Position numbers and translations under genes: made by a program. From contig CAVGCV010000001.1 of assembly GCA_963627995.1 (NCBI GenBank), positions 198,290-262,289 on the forward strand: DNA of 64,000 bases, in the 5' to 3' direction. Under the pieces are notes generated by a model that was not told where the DNA came from, made no database searches, and was given only the letters and a program-made list of their open reading frames with translations. Numbering within the stretch: the stretch's first letter is position 1; each line of letters starts with the position of its first letter. This DNA is from UBA3839 sp963627995. Lineage in GTDB: Bacteria > Bacteroidota > Bacteroidia > Bacteroidales > Bacteroidaceae. Positions 24,411-32,565 of this stretch are shown here, piece after piece.

Positions 24411-25022
24411 TTATTGTTTCTGCCGCCCGTACAGCACGGGGTTCGTGCTGGGGTCGTTGTACATCTTCATCTGCTTGTAGACCTTCATGTACTTGCGTCC
24501 CGCCCCGATGTCGTCCAGCAGCTGGTCGATGGCGGTGGCGAGGTCTTTCTGCTGCTCCAGCAGCACGTCCAGCTTCTGGCGGCACAGGCCCACGTGGGCG
24601 TCGCCGGCATCCGTGCGCCCGGTCTGCTCGCGCATGTGCCATATTTTCAGGGCGAGGATGCTCAGCCTGTCCACCGCCCACGCCGGGCTCTCCGTGTTGA
24701 TGGTGGCGCCGGGCAGCGCGGCCACGTCCTTGTAGCGGTCGAGGAAGTAGCTGTCGATCATCTCCACGAGGTCCGTGCGCTCCTGGTTGCTCCTGTCGAT
24801 GCGCCGCTTCAGGGCGATGCCCTCCCCGGGGTCGATGCGCGGGTTGCGGATGATGTCCTCCAGGTGCCACTGCACGGTGTCGATCCAGTTCTTCACATAC
24901 AGGTAGTGTTCGATGCTCCCCTCGGCGTAGGGGTTCTTCATCGGGCCGTCCACGTCGTCGTGCGCGTGGTAGTCCCGGATGGCCTGCTCAAAGACGGGCA
25001 TCGCGCGTTCCGTGAAAGTCAT
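24411..25022 (-). CDS. DUF4254 domain protein
   Basis: A 203-residue, mostly helical protein without a signal peptide or membrane segments. Conserved-looking pieces are NPYAEGSIEHYLYVKNWIDT, WHLEDIIRNPRIDP, and INTESPAWAVDRLSILALKI. In Bacteroidota this family usually neighbours a GT9 glycosyltransferase, as here (67 nt upstream of it), so a role in LPS synthesis is inferred. The biochemical function is unknown. Confidence 0.78.
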   Translation of the reverse strand: MTFTERAMPVFEQAIRDYHAHDDVDGPMKNPYAEGSIEHYLYVKNWIDTVQWHLEDIIRNPRIDPGEGIALKRRIDRSNQERTDLVEMIDSYFLDRYKDVAALPGATINTESPAWAVDRLSILALKIWHMREQTGRTDAGDAHVGLCRQKLDVLLEQQKDLATAIDQLLDDIGAGRKYMKVYKQMKMYNDPSTNPVLYGRQKQ

Positions 25023-25063
25023 AGGTGTTCTCTTCTGTTTCTATTGTTGGGGTTACTTGCTTG

Positions 25064-25071
25064 CAAAATTA
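25064..25071 (-). promoter_or_regulatory. -7 box for the DUF4254-GT9-lpxL operon
   Basis: CAAAATTA on the plus strand reads TAATTTTG on the minus strand, 41 nt before the DUF4254 ATG. Confidence 0.6.
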
Positions 25072-25117
25072 CACAAACCCGTCCGATTTCCGAAACGCCG
25101 GCGCCCGAAATTCGTCG

Positions 25118-25690
25118 TCAGTAGATGAGCAGCCCGGCCAGCCCGCACATCGCGATCATCAGGATGGGGTTCACCTTGTAGAGCCGCGTGCCGACAAAGG
25201 CGAGGCAGAAGATGACGATGCTCACCGCGAAGGCGAACGGGCTCTGCCGGGGCGAGCTGAAGTTCTCCTCCGACATGAGCAGCAGCGCAGCGGCGGCGAT
25301 GAGCCCCACGATGGCGGGGCGCAGCCCGGCGAACACGCTGCCCACCACCCTCGAGTTCTCGTGCCGGAGCAGGAAGCGGCTGATGGCAATCATCAGGATG
25401 AACGGGAGCCACATGATGGAGAGCGAGGCCAGCACCGCGCCCAGCACGCCCGCCCACACGGGGTAGCCCTCGTTCACCACCGACGTGTAGCCGGCGTAGG
25501 TGGCGCAGTTGATGCCGATGGGGCCCGGGGTCGTCTGGCTCACCGCCACGATGTCGGTGAACTCCGAGTCGGTGAGCCAGCCGTTTTTCTCCACCACCTC
25601 GTTGTGGATGAGCGAGAGCATGGCGTAGCCGCCGCCGAAGTTGAAGATGCCGATCTTCGTGAACACGATGAAGAGCTTGAGGAAAATCAT
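25118..25690 (-). CDS. Chromate transporter family protein, second half-size subunit
   Basis: A 190-residue membrane protein with about six hydrophobic segments. KIGIFNFGGGYAMLSLI and QTTPGPIGINCATYAGY are the CHR-domain signatures. Short CHR proteins work as pairs of opposite orientation, and the preceding gene is the partner, overlapping by 4 nt (ATGA). CHR proteins can export chromate, but a housekeeping anion role is likely here, given its position after purL; the substrate is unproved. The gap to the DUF4254 promoter holds no other signal. Confidence 0.85.
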   Translation of the reverse strand: MIFLKLFIVFTKIGIFNFGGGYAMLSLIHNEVVEKNGWLTDSEFTDIVAVSQTTPGPIGINCATYAGYTSVVNEGYPVWAGVLGAVLASLSIMWLPFILMIAISRFLLRHENSRVVGSVFAGLRPAIVGLIAAAALLLMSEENFSSPRQSPFAFAVSIVIFCLAFVGTRLYKVNPILMIAMCGLAGLLIY

Positions 25691-26247
25691 GGCCTGCCCT
25701 CCTCCTTCCTCTTCTTCCCGCTCCGCCCGAAGCGGCCGTACAGGTAGCCGCCCGCGCCCGCGGCCAGGATGACCCACACGGGCGACACGCCCAGCAGGGC
25801 TATCAGCAGGCACGACGCCACGGGTATCCACACGGTGCGCCGGTTGATTCCCGCCGACCTCGCCATCGAGAAGCAGGGCGCGGCGATGAGCGCCACCACG
25901 GCGGGGCGCACGCCCCGGAACACCTTCTCGACGTACACGTTGTCCTTGAACGCCTGGAAGAACATGGCGACGAGCAGGATGGACACGATCGACGGCAGGG
26001 CCACGCCCAGCGCGCCCACGATGCCTCCCCACGTGCCGCGCAGCTTGTAGCCGATGTGCGAGGCCATGTCGATGGCGAACAGCCCCGGCGTGGCCTGCGC
26101 CACGGCGAGGATGTCCATGAACTCCTCGCGGTCGAGCCACCGGTTCTTGTCCACCACCTCCTTCTCCATGATGGGCACCATGGCGTAGCCGCCGCCGAGG
26201 GTGAACGCGCCAATCTTGTTGAACGTGGCGAACATCTGTAGCAGCAT
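25687..26247 (-). CDS. Chromate transporter family protein, first half-size subunit
   Basis: A 186-residue membrane protein. KIGAFTLGGGYAMVPIM and QATPGLFAIDMASHIGY are the CHR signatures, matching positions in the following gene. A basic tail (GRSGKKRKEEGRP) ends the protein in the cytoplasm. It starts 13 nt after purL, so the three genes form one transcript. Together the two subunits would make one heterodimeric carrier. Confidence 0.85.
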   Translation of the reverse strand: MLLQMFATFNKIGAFTLGGGYAMVPIMEKEVVDKNRWLDREEFMDILAVAQATPGLFAIDMASHIGYKLRGTWGGIVGALGVALPSIVSILLVAMFFQAFKDNVYVEKVFRGVRPAVVALIAAPCFSMARSAGINRRTVWIPVASCLLIALLGVSPVWVILAAGAGGYLYGRFGRSGKKRKEEGRP

Positions 26248-26260
26248 GGCCTCCGCGCGC

Positions 26261-29200
26261 TTACTTGTTGCCGGCGTTCCGTTCCACCCACCTGCGCGCG
26301 TTGACGAACGCCTCCAGCCACGGCGTCACCTCGTCCGCCTGCCGCCCGGCGGGGTAGCATCCCTCCTGCCAGGGGAAGACGGCGCGCTCCAGGTGGGGCA
26401 TCATGGCCAGGTGCCGGCCGTCGGCGCTGGCCAGCGCGGCCACGTCGTAGTCCGAGCCGTTCGGGTTGGCCGGGTAGCCGTGGTAGCTGTACTTCGCCGC
26501 GACGTGGTAGCGCTCCTCGGGCAGCGGCAGCGCGAAGCGCCCCTCGCCGTGCGCCACCCAGACGCCGAGGCGGCTGCCGCCGAGCGAGCCGAACATCACG
26601 CTCCGGTTCTCGGGGATGTCCACCGTCACGAAGCCGCTCTCGAACTTGCGCGACACGTTGTGCTCCATCCTCGCCGCCCGCCCGGCCGCGTCCTTGCCGA
26701 GCAGCTCCAGCTCCACCATGAGCTGGCAGCCGTTGCAGATGCCGAGCGAGAGCGTGTCGGGCCGCGCGTAGAACGCCTCGAGCGCGGCCTTGGCCCTGGG
26801 GTTGTAGAGGAACGCGCCCGCCCAGCCCTTCGCGCTGCCCAGCACGTCGCTGTTCGAGAAGCCGCCGCAGAACACGATCATCGAGATGTCCTCCAGCGTC
26901 TCGCGCCCGCTCACGAGGTCGGTCATCATCACGTCCTTCACGTCGAAGCCCGCCAGGTAGAGCGAGTAGGCCATCTCGCGCTCGCCGTTCGTCCCCTTCT
27001 CGCGGATGATGGCGGCCCTGACGCCCGTCCGCGCGCGGCGGTCGGCGCTGACGCCGTACTGCGCCAGCCTGCCCGTGAATCCCCTCGGGAACCGCTGCGC
27101 CACGGGCTGCTCCTTGTAGTTCCTGAAGCGCTCGTCGGCCATGCCGTTGAGGCTCTGCTTCGTGTCGAGGCGGTGGGAGGCGGCGTACCACACGTCGCGC
27201 AGGCGGTCGATGTCGTAGGTCAGCGCCTTCTTCTCCTTGCGGACAACCAGCTTGCGCTCGGCGATGGGCCGCCCGATCTGCGCGTAGCCCACCGACCAGT
27301 TGTCGAGCACGGTCTCCACGTCGGCCACGTCGCGCGCCGCCACCTGCACGACCACGCCCGGGTTCTCGGCGAACAGTATCTTCACCAGGTCGGCCTCGCC
27401 GCCCAGGTTGTTGAGGCTGATGTTCAGCCCGCCCCGCGTGTTGGCGAACGCCATCTCCAGCAGCGTCGTCACCAGGCCGCCCGCGCTGATGTCGTGGCCG
27501 GCCAGCAGCAGCCCCCGGCCCACGAGCTCCTGCACGGCCGCGAACGCGTCGCGGAAGTAGTCGGCGTTCCTCACCGTCGGCACGTCGCTGCCCACCTTGC
27601 CCAGGCTCTGCGCCAGCGCGCTGCCGCCGAGGCGGAGCTGGTCGAAGGAGAAGTCGATGTGGTAGAGCACGCTGCGCTCCTCGTCGGCCAGCACGGGCGA
27701 CACCGTCTTGCGCACGTCGCTCACCTCGCCGCCCGCGCTGACGATGACGGTGCCCGGGCTGACGACCTTCGAGCCGTCGGGGTACTTCTGCGTCATCGAG
27801 AGCGAGTCCTTGCCCGTCGGCACGTTCACGCCCAGCTCGCGGCAGAAGCTGCTCAGCGCCTCCACGCCGGCGTAGAGGCGCGCGTCCTCGCCCTTCTGCG
27901 AGCGGCAGGGCCACATCCAGTTGGCCGAGAGCGACACGCTGTCGATCCCGTCGGCCAGCGGCGCCCACACGAGGTTGGTGAGCGCCTCGGCCACCGACAG
28001 CACCGACCCGGCCGCCGGGTCGGCCAGCCCCGCCTGCGGGGCGTGGCCGATGGCCGTGGCGACGCCCCGCCGGCCGCGGTAGTCGAGCGCCACGACGCCG
28101 CAGTCGCTTAGCGGCAGCTGCAGCGGGCCCTGGCACTGCTGCCGCGCCACCTTGCCCGTCACGCTGCGGTCCGCCTTGTTCGTCAGCCAGTCCTTGCAGG
28201 CCACGGCCTCGAGCTGCAGCACGCCCTCCAGGTAGTCGTCGATGCGCCCCACGGCGTAGGCCGCGTCCTCGTAGCGCCGCTCCACCGTCTCGTCGCGCAT
28301 GCAGGTCTTGGGCGAGTGGCCGAACATCTGCGCCACCGCCAGGTCGAACGGGCGCACGCCGTCGCCCTGCTCGAAGGCGAAGCGCGCGTCGCCCGTCGTC
28401 TCGCCCACCACGTAGAGCGGCGCGCGCTCGCGCTCGGCGATGCGCCGCACGTGGTCGATGTGCTCCTCCCGTATCAGCAGCCCCATGCGCTCCTGGCTCT
28501 CGTTGGCGATGATTTCCTTCGCCGAGAGCGTGCGGTCGCCGACGGGCAGCTTCGTCATGTCGATGAGGCCGCCGCAGTCCTCCACCAGCTCCGACAGGCA
28601 GTTCACGTGCCCGGCCGAGCCGTGGTCGTGGATGGACACCACGGGGTTCACCTCCTCCTCGCACAGCGCGCGCACCAGGTTGTTGGCGCGCTTCTGCATC
28701 TCCGGGTTGGCGCGCTGCACGGCGTTGAGCTCGATGCCGCTGGAGTAGCGGCCCGTGTCCACCGACGACACGCTGCCGCCGCCCAGGCCGATGCGGTAGT
28801 TGTCGCCGCCCACGACGACAATCTTGTTGCCCTTCTCGGGCGTGCCCTTCAGGCAGTCGCGCCGCGTGCCGTAGCCCACGCCGCCGGCCAGCATGACGAC
28901 CTTGTCGTAGCCGTACTGCTCGCCGTTCTCCGCGTGCTCGAACGTCAGCACCGAGCCGGCGATGAGCGGCTGTCCGAACTTGTTGCCGAAGTCGCTCGCC
29001 CCGTTCGAGGCCTTGATGAGAATCTGCTCCGGCGTCTGGTAGAGCCACCGCCGCGCGGGCAGCGCCTCCTCCCACCGCCGCGCGCCCCCGCCGCCGTTGC
29101 GGGCGTAGCTCGTCATGTAGACGGCCGTGCCGGCGATGGGCCACGAGCCCGTGCCGCCGCCCATGCGGTCGCGTATCTCCCCGCCCGTGCCGGTGGCCGC

Positions 29201-29983
29201 GCCGTTGAAGGGCTCCACCGTGGTGGGGAAGTTGTGGGTCTCCGCCTTGAGCGAGATGACGGACTCGATGTCGCGCACCTCGAAGTAGTCTGGCGCGGCG
29301 TGGTCCGCCGGGGCGAACTGCTCCACCACCGGGCCGCGCGCGAAGGCCACGTTGTCCTTGTAGGCGGAGATGATTTTGTTCGGGTGCTCCTGCGTGGTGC
29401 GCTTGATCAGCTGGAAGAGCGACGACTCCTTCTCCTCGCCGTCGATGATGAACGTGCCGCCGAATATCTTGTGGCGGCAGTGCTCCGAGTTGATCTGCGC
29501 GAAGCCGAACACCTCCGAGTCGGTCAGCCGCCGCCCCAGCTCGCCCTCCACCTTGTGCAGGTAGGCTATCTCCTCGGGGCTGAGCGCCAGCCCCTCCTGC
29601 TCGTTGTAGGCCTCCAGGTCGTCGATGCGGAGGATGGGCGCGGGCTGCAGGCCCACGGTGAAGAGGTCCTGGCCCAGCCCCCTGTACAGGCGCTGGAGCA
29701 TGGGGTCGAACTCGGCGTCCTCGCCGGCCGCGGGGAAGTACTCCTCGATGCGCTCCACGCCCCGCAGCGCCATGTTCTGCGTGATTTCCACGGCGTTCGT
29801 GCTCCACGGCGTGACCATCTCGCGCCGCGGGCCCACGAAGAAGCCCTCCAGCCGGCGCGCGCCCTCTTCCCTCGCGCCGCCGTACAGCCAGCAGAGCGCG
29901 GCCTTCTCCCCGGCCGCCAGCTCGTGGTCCACGCCGGTGGCGATCACGCTCTGGGCGGGAGTCCTGAAAAAATAAATCGTCAT
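26261..29983 (-). CDS. purL: Phosphoribosylformylglycinamidine synthase, long single-chain form
   Basis: A 1240-residue purine-synthesis enzyme converting FGAR to FGAM with ATP and glutamine. The N-terminal PurS-like part, two ATP-binding AIR-synthase-like lobes (LKAETHNFPTTVEPFNGAATG; VSIHDHGSAGHVNCLSELVE; LLAGHDISAGGLVTTLLEMAF) and a C-terminal class I glutaminase are all present. LGICNGCQL gives the catalytic Cys near residue 1084, and the His/Glu partners lie further on. Length is normal for the proteobacterial-type enzyme. The start MTIYFFRTPAQ is 74 nt after a -7 box, with a strong hairpin in the leader. Confidence 0.96.
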   Translation of the reverse strand: MTIYFFRTPAQSVIATGVDHELAAGEKAALCWLYGGAREEGARRLEGFFVGPRREMVTPWSTNAVEITQNMALRGVERIEEYFPAAGEDAEFDPMLQRLYRGLGQDLFTVGLQPAPILRIDDLEAYNEQEGLALSPEEIAYLHKVEGELGRRLTDSEVFGFAQINSEHCRHKIFGGTFIIDGEEKESSLFQLIKRTTQEHPNKIISAYKDNVAFARGPVVEQFAPADHAAPDYFEVRDIESVISLKAETHNFPTTVEPFNGAATGTGGEIRDRMGGGTGSWPIAGTAVYMTSYARNGGGGARRWEEALPARRWLYQTPEQILIKASNGASDFGNKFGQPLIAGSVLTFEHAENGEQYGYDKVVMLAGGVGYGTRRDCLKGTPEKGNKIVVVGGDNYRIGLGGGSVSSVDTGRYSSGIELNAVQRANPEMQKRANNLVRALCEEEVNPVVSIHDHGSAGHVNCLSELVEDCGGLIDMTKLPVGDRTLSAKEIIANESQERMGLLIREEHIDHVRRIAERERAPLYVVGETTGDARFAFEQGDGVRPFDLAVAQMFGHSPKTCMRDETVERRYEDAAYAVGRIDDYLEGVLQLEAVACKDWLTNKADRSVTGKVARQQCQGPLQLPLSDCGVVALDYRGRRGVATAIGHAPQAGLADPAAGSVLSVAEALTNLVWAPLADGIDSVSLSANWMWPCRSQKGEDARLYAGVEALSSFCRELGVNVPTGKDSLSMTQKYPDGSKVVSPGTVIVSAGGEVSDVRKTVSPVLADEERSVLYHIDFSFDQLRLGGSALAQSLGKVGSDVPTVRNADYFRDAFAAVQELVGRGLLLAGHDISAGGLVTTLLEMAFANTRGGLNISLNNLGGEADLVKILFAENPGVVVQVAARDVADVETVLDNWSVGYAQIGRPIAERKLVVRKEKKALTYDIDRLRDVWYAASHRLDTKQSLNGMADERFRNYKEQPVAQRFPRGFTGRLAQYGVSADRRARTGVRAAIIREKGTNGEREMAYSLYLAGFDVKDVMMTDLVSGRETLEDISMIVFCGGFSNSDVLGSAKGWAGAFLYNPRAKAALEAFYARPDTLSLGICNGCQLMVELELLGKDAAGRAARMEHNVSRKFESGFVTVDIPENRSVMFGSLGGSRLGVWVAHGEGRFALPLPEERYHVAAKYSYHGYPANPNGSDYDVAALASADGRHLAMMPHLERAVFPWQEGCYPAGRQADEVTPWLEAFVNARRWVERNAGNK

Positions 29984-30018
29984 AAGAAGAAAAAGTAACG
30001 TGTGTGTCCTTGCAAGCC

Positions 30019-30052
30019 GTGCGGCGCGCCCGTGCGCGCGGGCGCGCCGCAC
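30019..30052 (-). promoter_or_regulatory. Strong hairpin in the purL leader
   Basis: GTGCGGCGCGCCCG (30019-30032) pairs perfectly with CGGGCGCGCCGCAC (30039-30052) across six bases. It lies in the predicted 5' untranslated region of purL, with no T-run after it. Confidence 0.55.
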
Positions 30053-30057
30053 CGCCG

Positions 30058-30065
30058 CAAAGTTA
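30058..30065 (-). promoter_or_regulatory. -7 box for purL
   Basis: CAAAGTTA on the plus strand reads TAACTTTG on the minus strand, immediately upstream of the leader hairpin. Confidence 0.65.
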
Positions 30066-30160
30066 CGGATTTTATTTCGAACGGGCGCGAAGCCCGCCCT
30101 CCTTTTCCCGGCGCGCCCCGGATTTCCGTGGCGGAAAGCCGCTGGAAACCACGGCCCTGG

Positions 30161-30289
30161 CCGCGCGCCGAAAACCTCCGCAGAGGAAGCGCCCGCGCTC
30201 CGCGGAGAAAAAGTTTTTTCTCTGTGGACGAAAAACTTTTTCTCCGCGGAAGTCCCGGAGGCCGCTCCGCAGTGTTTTTTTGCGCGCGG
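30161..30289. repeat. Inverted-repeat element, copy 5
   Basis: The outermost ends CCGCGCG and CGCGCGG are inverted. Inside, CGCTCCGCGGAGAAAAAG pairs with CTTTTTCTCCGCGGA, around TCTGTGGACGAAAA, and GCTCCGCAGTGTTTTTTT forms the right arm. It lies in the divergent purL / M28 peptidase gap. The remaining part of 29984-30513 contains only the two promoters and their leaders. Confidence 0.85.
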
Positions 30290-30433
30290 TCAAGTACTTG
30301 GCCCACAGCCGCTTGCGCCCCCGCCTCCACCCTCCTCGGGCGCGGCGTCGGGCGGCGGCGGGCTTTTCATCTTTCTTAAAGTCTGTGATGCTTTTTTAAG
30401 TGGGCGCGCGGAATCGCGAACGGAAAAAAGGCG

Positions 30434-30441
30434 TAAATTTG
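30434..30441 (+). promoter_or_regulatory. -7 box for the M28 peptidase gene
   Basis: TAAATTTG fits TAnnTTTG. An inverted repeat CGCCCCGTA (30455-30463) / TACGGGGCG (30474-30482) follows in the leader. Confidence 0.6.
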
Positions 30442-30513
30442 CAGCCGTCGCCAGCGCCCCGTATATAATAAGGTACGGGGCGGGCGCACCCCCGAAACCC
30501 CGGAAAGACAGCC

Positions 30514-31488
30514 ATGACCATGCGCCACCCCATCCTCCTCCTCCTTGCCGCGGCCGCCGCGCTCGCCGCCTGCCGCGACGGCGGCAAGCCCCGTCCCTAC
30601 GTGAGCAGCGCGCCGGCGTTCGACGTCGACAGCGCGCTGAGCTACGTGCGCGCGCAGTGCGCCTTCGGGCCGCGCGTGCCCAACACGCCGGCCCACGACT
30701 CGTGCGGCGCGTGGATAGCCGCCAAGTTCGAGCAGTTCGGCGCGCAGGTGACCGTGCAGGAGGCCGACGCGCGGCGCTACGACGGCGCGCCCGTGCGCCT
30801 GCGCAACATCGTGGCCGCCTACCGCCCCTCGGCGGCGCGGCGCGTGCTCGTCTGCGCCCACTGGGACTCGCGGCCCTGGGCCGACCACGACGCCGACACG
30901 GCGCGCCGCCGCGCGCCCATCGACGGGGCCAACGACGGGGCGAGCGGCGTGGGCGTGCTGCTGGAGCTGGCGCGCCAGCTGGGGCAGCGGCAGCCGAACG
31001 TGGGCGTGGACCTCATCTGCTTCGACGCCGAGGACTGCGGCGTGCCGGAGTGGGACGACGGCGGCGGCGCGGGCCGCGAGTCCACCTGGTGCCTCGGCTC
31101 GCAGCACTGGGCGGCGCACCCCCACGCCGAGGGCTACCGCGCCGAGTTCGGCATCCTGCTCGACATGGTGGGCGGGCGCGGCACGTGCTTCCGCAAGGAG
31201 GGCTACTCCATGCGCCTGGCGCCCGCCTACGTGGACCGCGTGTGGGCGGCCGGGCAGCGCATCGGCTACCAGGACTACTTCGTGTCGGAGGAGGCGGGCT
31301 TCGTGACCGACGACCACGTGCAGGTGAACCGCGCCGGCATCCCCTGCGTGGACGTCATCGGCAGCGACCGCGCGGGCGGCGGCTTCTGCGCCACGTGGCA
31401 CACGTCGGCCGACACGTACGCCAACATCGACCCCGCCACGCTCAAGGCCGCGGGCCAGACGGTGGTGGAGGTAATCTATTGCGAATAG
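30514..31488 (+). CDS. M28 family lipoprotein, glutaminyl-peptide cyclotransferase-like
   Basis: A 324-residue zinc enzyme. The signal peptide ends in lipobox LAAC (about Cys20), so it is a predicted lipoprotein. CAHWDSRPWAD (first Zn ligands), GANDGASGVGVLLELAR, ICFDAEDCG, WCLGSQHWA, and ATWHTSADTYANID with a late zinc histidine follow the M28F glutaminyl-cyclase order. Members cyclise N-terminal glutamine to pyroglutamate on exported proteins, a modification common in Bacteroidota after lipoprotein or signal-peptidase cleavage. True peptidase activity cannot be excluded. The DUF4294 gene follows after 19 nt. Confidence 0.85.
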   Translation: MTMRHPILLLLAAAAALAACRDGGKPRPYVSSAPAFDVDSALSYVRAQCAFGPRVPNTPAHDSCGAWIAAKFEQFGAQVTVQEADARRYDGAPVRLRNIVAAYRPSAARRVLVCAHWDSRPWADHDADTARRRAPIDGANDGASGVGVLLELARQLGQRQPNVGVDLICFDAEDCGVPEWDDGGGAGRESTWCLGSQHWAAHPHAEGYRAEFGILLDMVGGRGTCFRKEGYSMRLAPAYVDRVWAAGQRIGYQDYFVSEEAGFVTDDHVQVNRAGIPCVDVIGSDRAGGGFCATWHTSADTYANIDPATLKAAGQTVVEVIYCE

Positions 31489-31507
31489 GCCGGGGGAGGG
31501 GCGCGCC

Positions 31508-32152
31508 ATGAACCTGCTGCTGCGAACGTGCCTGCCCGCCGCCCTGCTGGCGGCCGCCCTGCGGCTGGCGGCCCAGGAGGTGGTGGCCACGCCCGAGCTG
31601 GACGCCGAGATGACGGGCGCGCCCATCTTCAGCCGCTCCGTGAGCTACGCGGGCGAGTACGAGTTCGAGGGCGAGCGGATTCCGCAGTTCGTCCTGGGCG
31701 ACGTCTACGTGTTCCCGCGCCTCGTGTTCCGGAACGCGCGGCAGGCGAGGAAGTACTACAAGGTGGCGAACAACATCAAGAAGGTCTACCCCCTCGCCGT
31801 GGAGATACAGCGCGAGATTGCGCGCCACGTGGCCCACATGGAGACGCTGCCCGACAAGCGCGCCCGCGACGAGTACCTGAAGGCGATGGAGAAGGAGCTG
31901 AAGCGGGAGTACACGCCCCGCCTCAAGAAGCTGACCTTCGCGCAGGGCAAGCTCCTCATCAAGCTCATCGACCGGCAGTGCAACCGCACGTCCTACGAGC
32001 TGATCAGGATGTACATGGGCGGCTTCAAGGCCACGTTCTACAACGCCTTCGCCTCGCTCTTCGGCGCGAGCCTGAAGAAGCAGTACGACCCCGAGGTGGA
32101 CGACCGCCTGACCGAGCGCTGCATCCTGCTCATCGAGAGCGGGCAGATGTAG
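31508..32152 (+). CDS. DUF4294 family exported protein
   Basis: A 214-residue protein with an N-terminal signal peptide (cut near RLAAQ-E). The body is basic and helical: YVFPRLVFRNARQARKYYK, IKKVYPLAVEIQREI, FAQGKLLIKLIDRQCNRTSYEL. These are the conserved pieces of DUF4294, a Bacteroidota family of unknown function. Lack of a lipobox suggests a soluble periplasmic protein. It probably shares a transcript with the M28 gene. Confidence 0.78.
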   Translation: MNLLLRTCLPAALLAAALRLAAQEVVATPELDAEMTGAPIFSRSVSYAGEYEFEGERIPQFVLGDVYVFPRLVFRNARQARKYYKVANNIKKVYPLAVEIQREIARHVAHMETLPDKRARDEYLKAMEKELKREYTPRLKKLTFAQGKLLIKLIDRQCNRTSYELIRMYMGGFKATFYNAFASLFGASLKKQYDPEVDDRLTERCILLIESGQM

Positions 32153-32565
32153 CGCCCGGGGGAGGGGCCGCCCGGACGGCCTTCCCCGCCCCTCCGCGGG
32201 GAAGGGACGGGGCACCGGGCGGTTTTTGCACGATTCCTGCACCCATTTTGCACGAAATCGGCACACGCCCCTCGCGCCCTTTCCCTAATTTTGCAGCCAT
32301 GGAGCGGCGCGCCGGGCCGAAGGGCTCGGAAAAAAACCGCCGCCCCGCCCGAAAAATCACCCCCCCCATGTTTGGACAGGAGGCGGAAAAGCCGTATATT
32401 TGCCGGCATACCCCTAAACCCTGGAAAAACACGCGCGCGGCGGCGCGCCCTGGGCGGAACGGCCCGGACGACGGGCGGCGGCGGGGTTCCGGCAACGGCC
32501 CGGCAGGAAAAAAGGAAACGCTTCATAAATATCACCTATTTTTATTAACTAACTTCATTCACAAC
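32153..32565. other. 413-bp gap with two promoters and a hairpin
   Basis: A hairpin CCTTCCCCGC (32180-32189) / GCGGGGAAGG (32196-32205) lies after the DUF4294 gene. A -7 box TAATTTTG (32286-32293) and a second, better promoter (TTTG at 32371, TATATTTG at 32395-32402) follow. The frame between 32299 and 32566 is open and in phase with the next gene, but it starts before the second promoter and looks non-coding. Confidence 0.6.
32395..32402 (+). promoter_or_regulatory. Promoter for the large multidomain secreted protein
   Basis: TATATTTG -7 box with a TTTG -33 element at 32371-32374, a spacing of 20 bp as in Bacteroides promoters. The predicted leader is about 155 nt. Confidence 0.65.
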
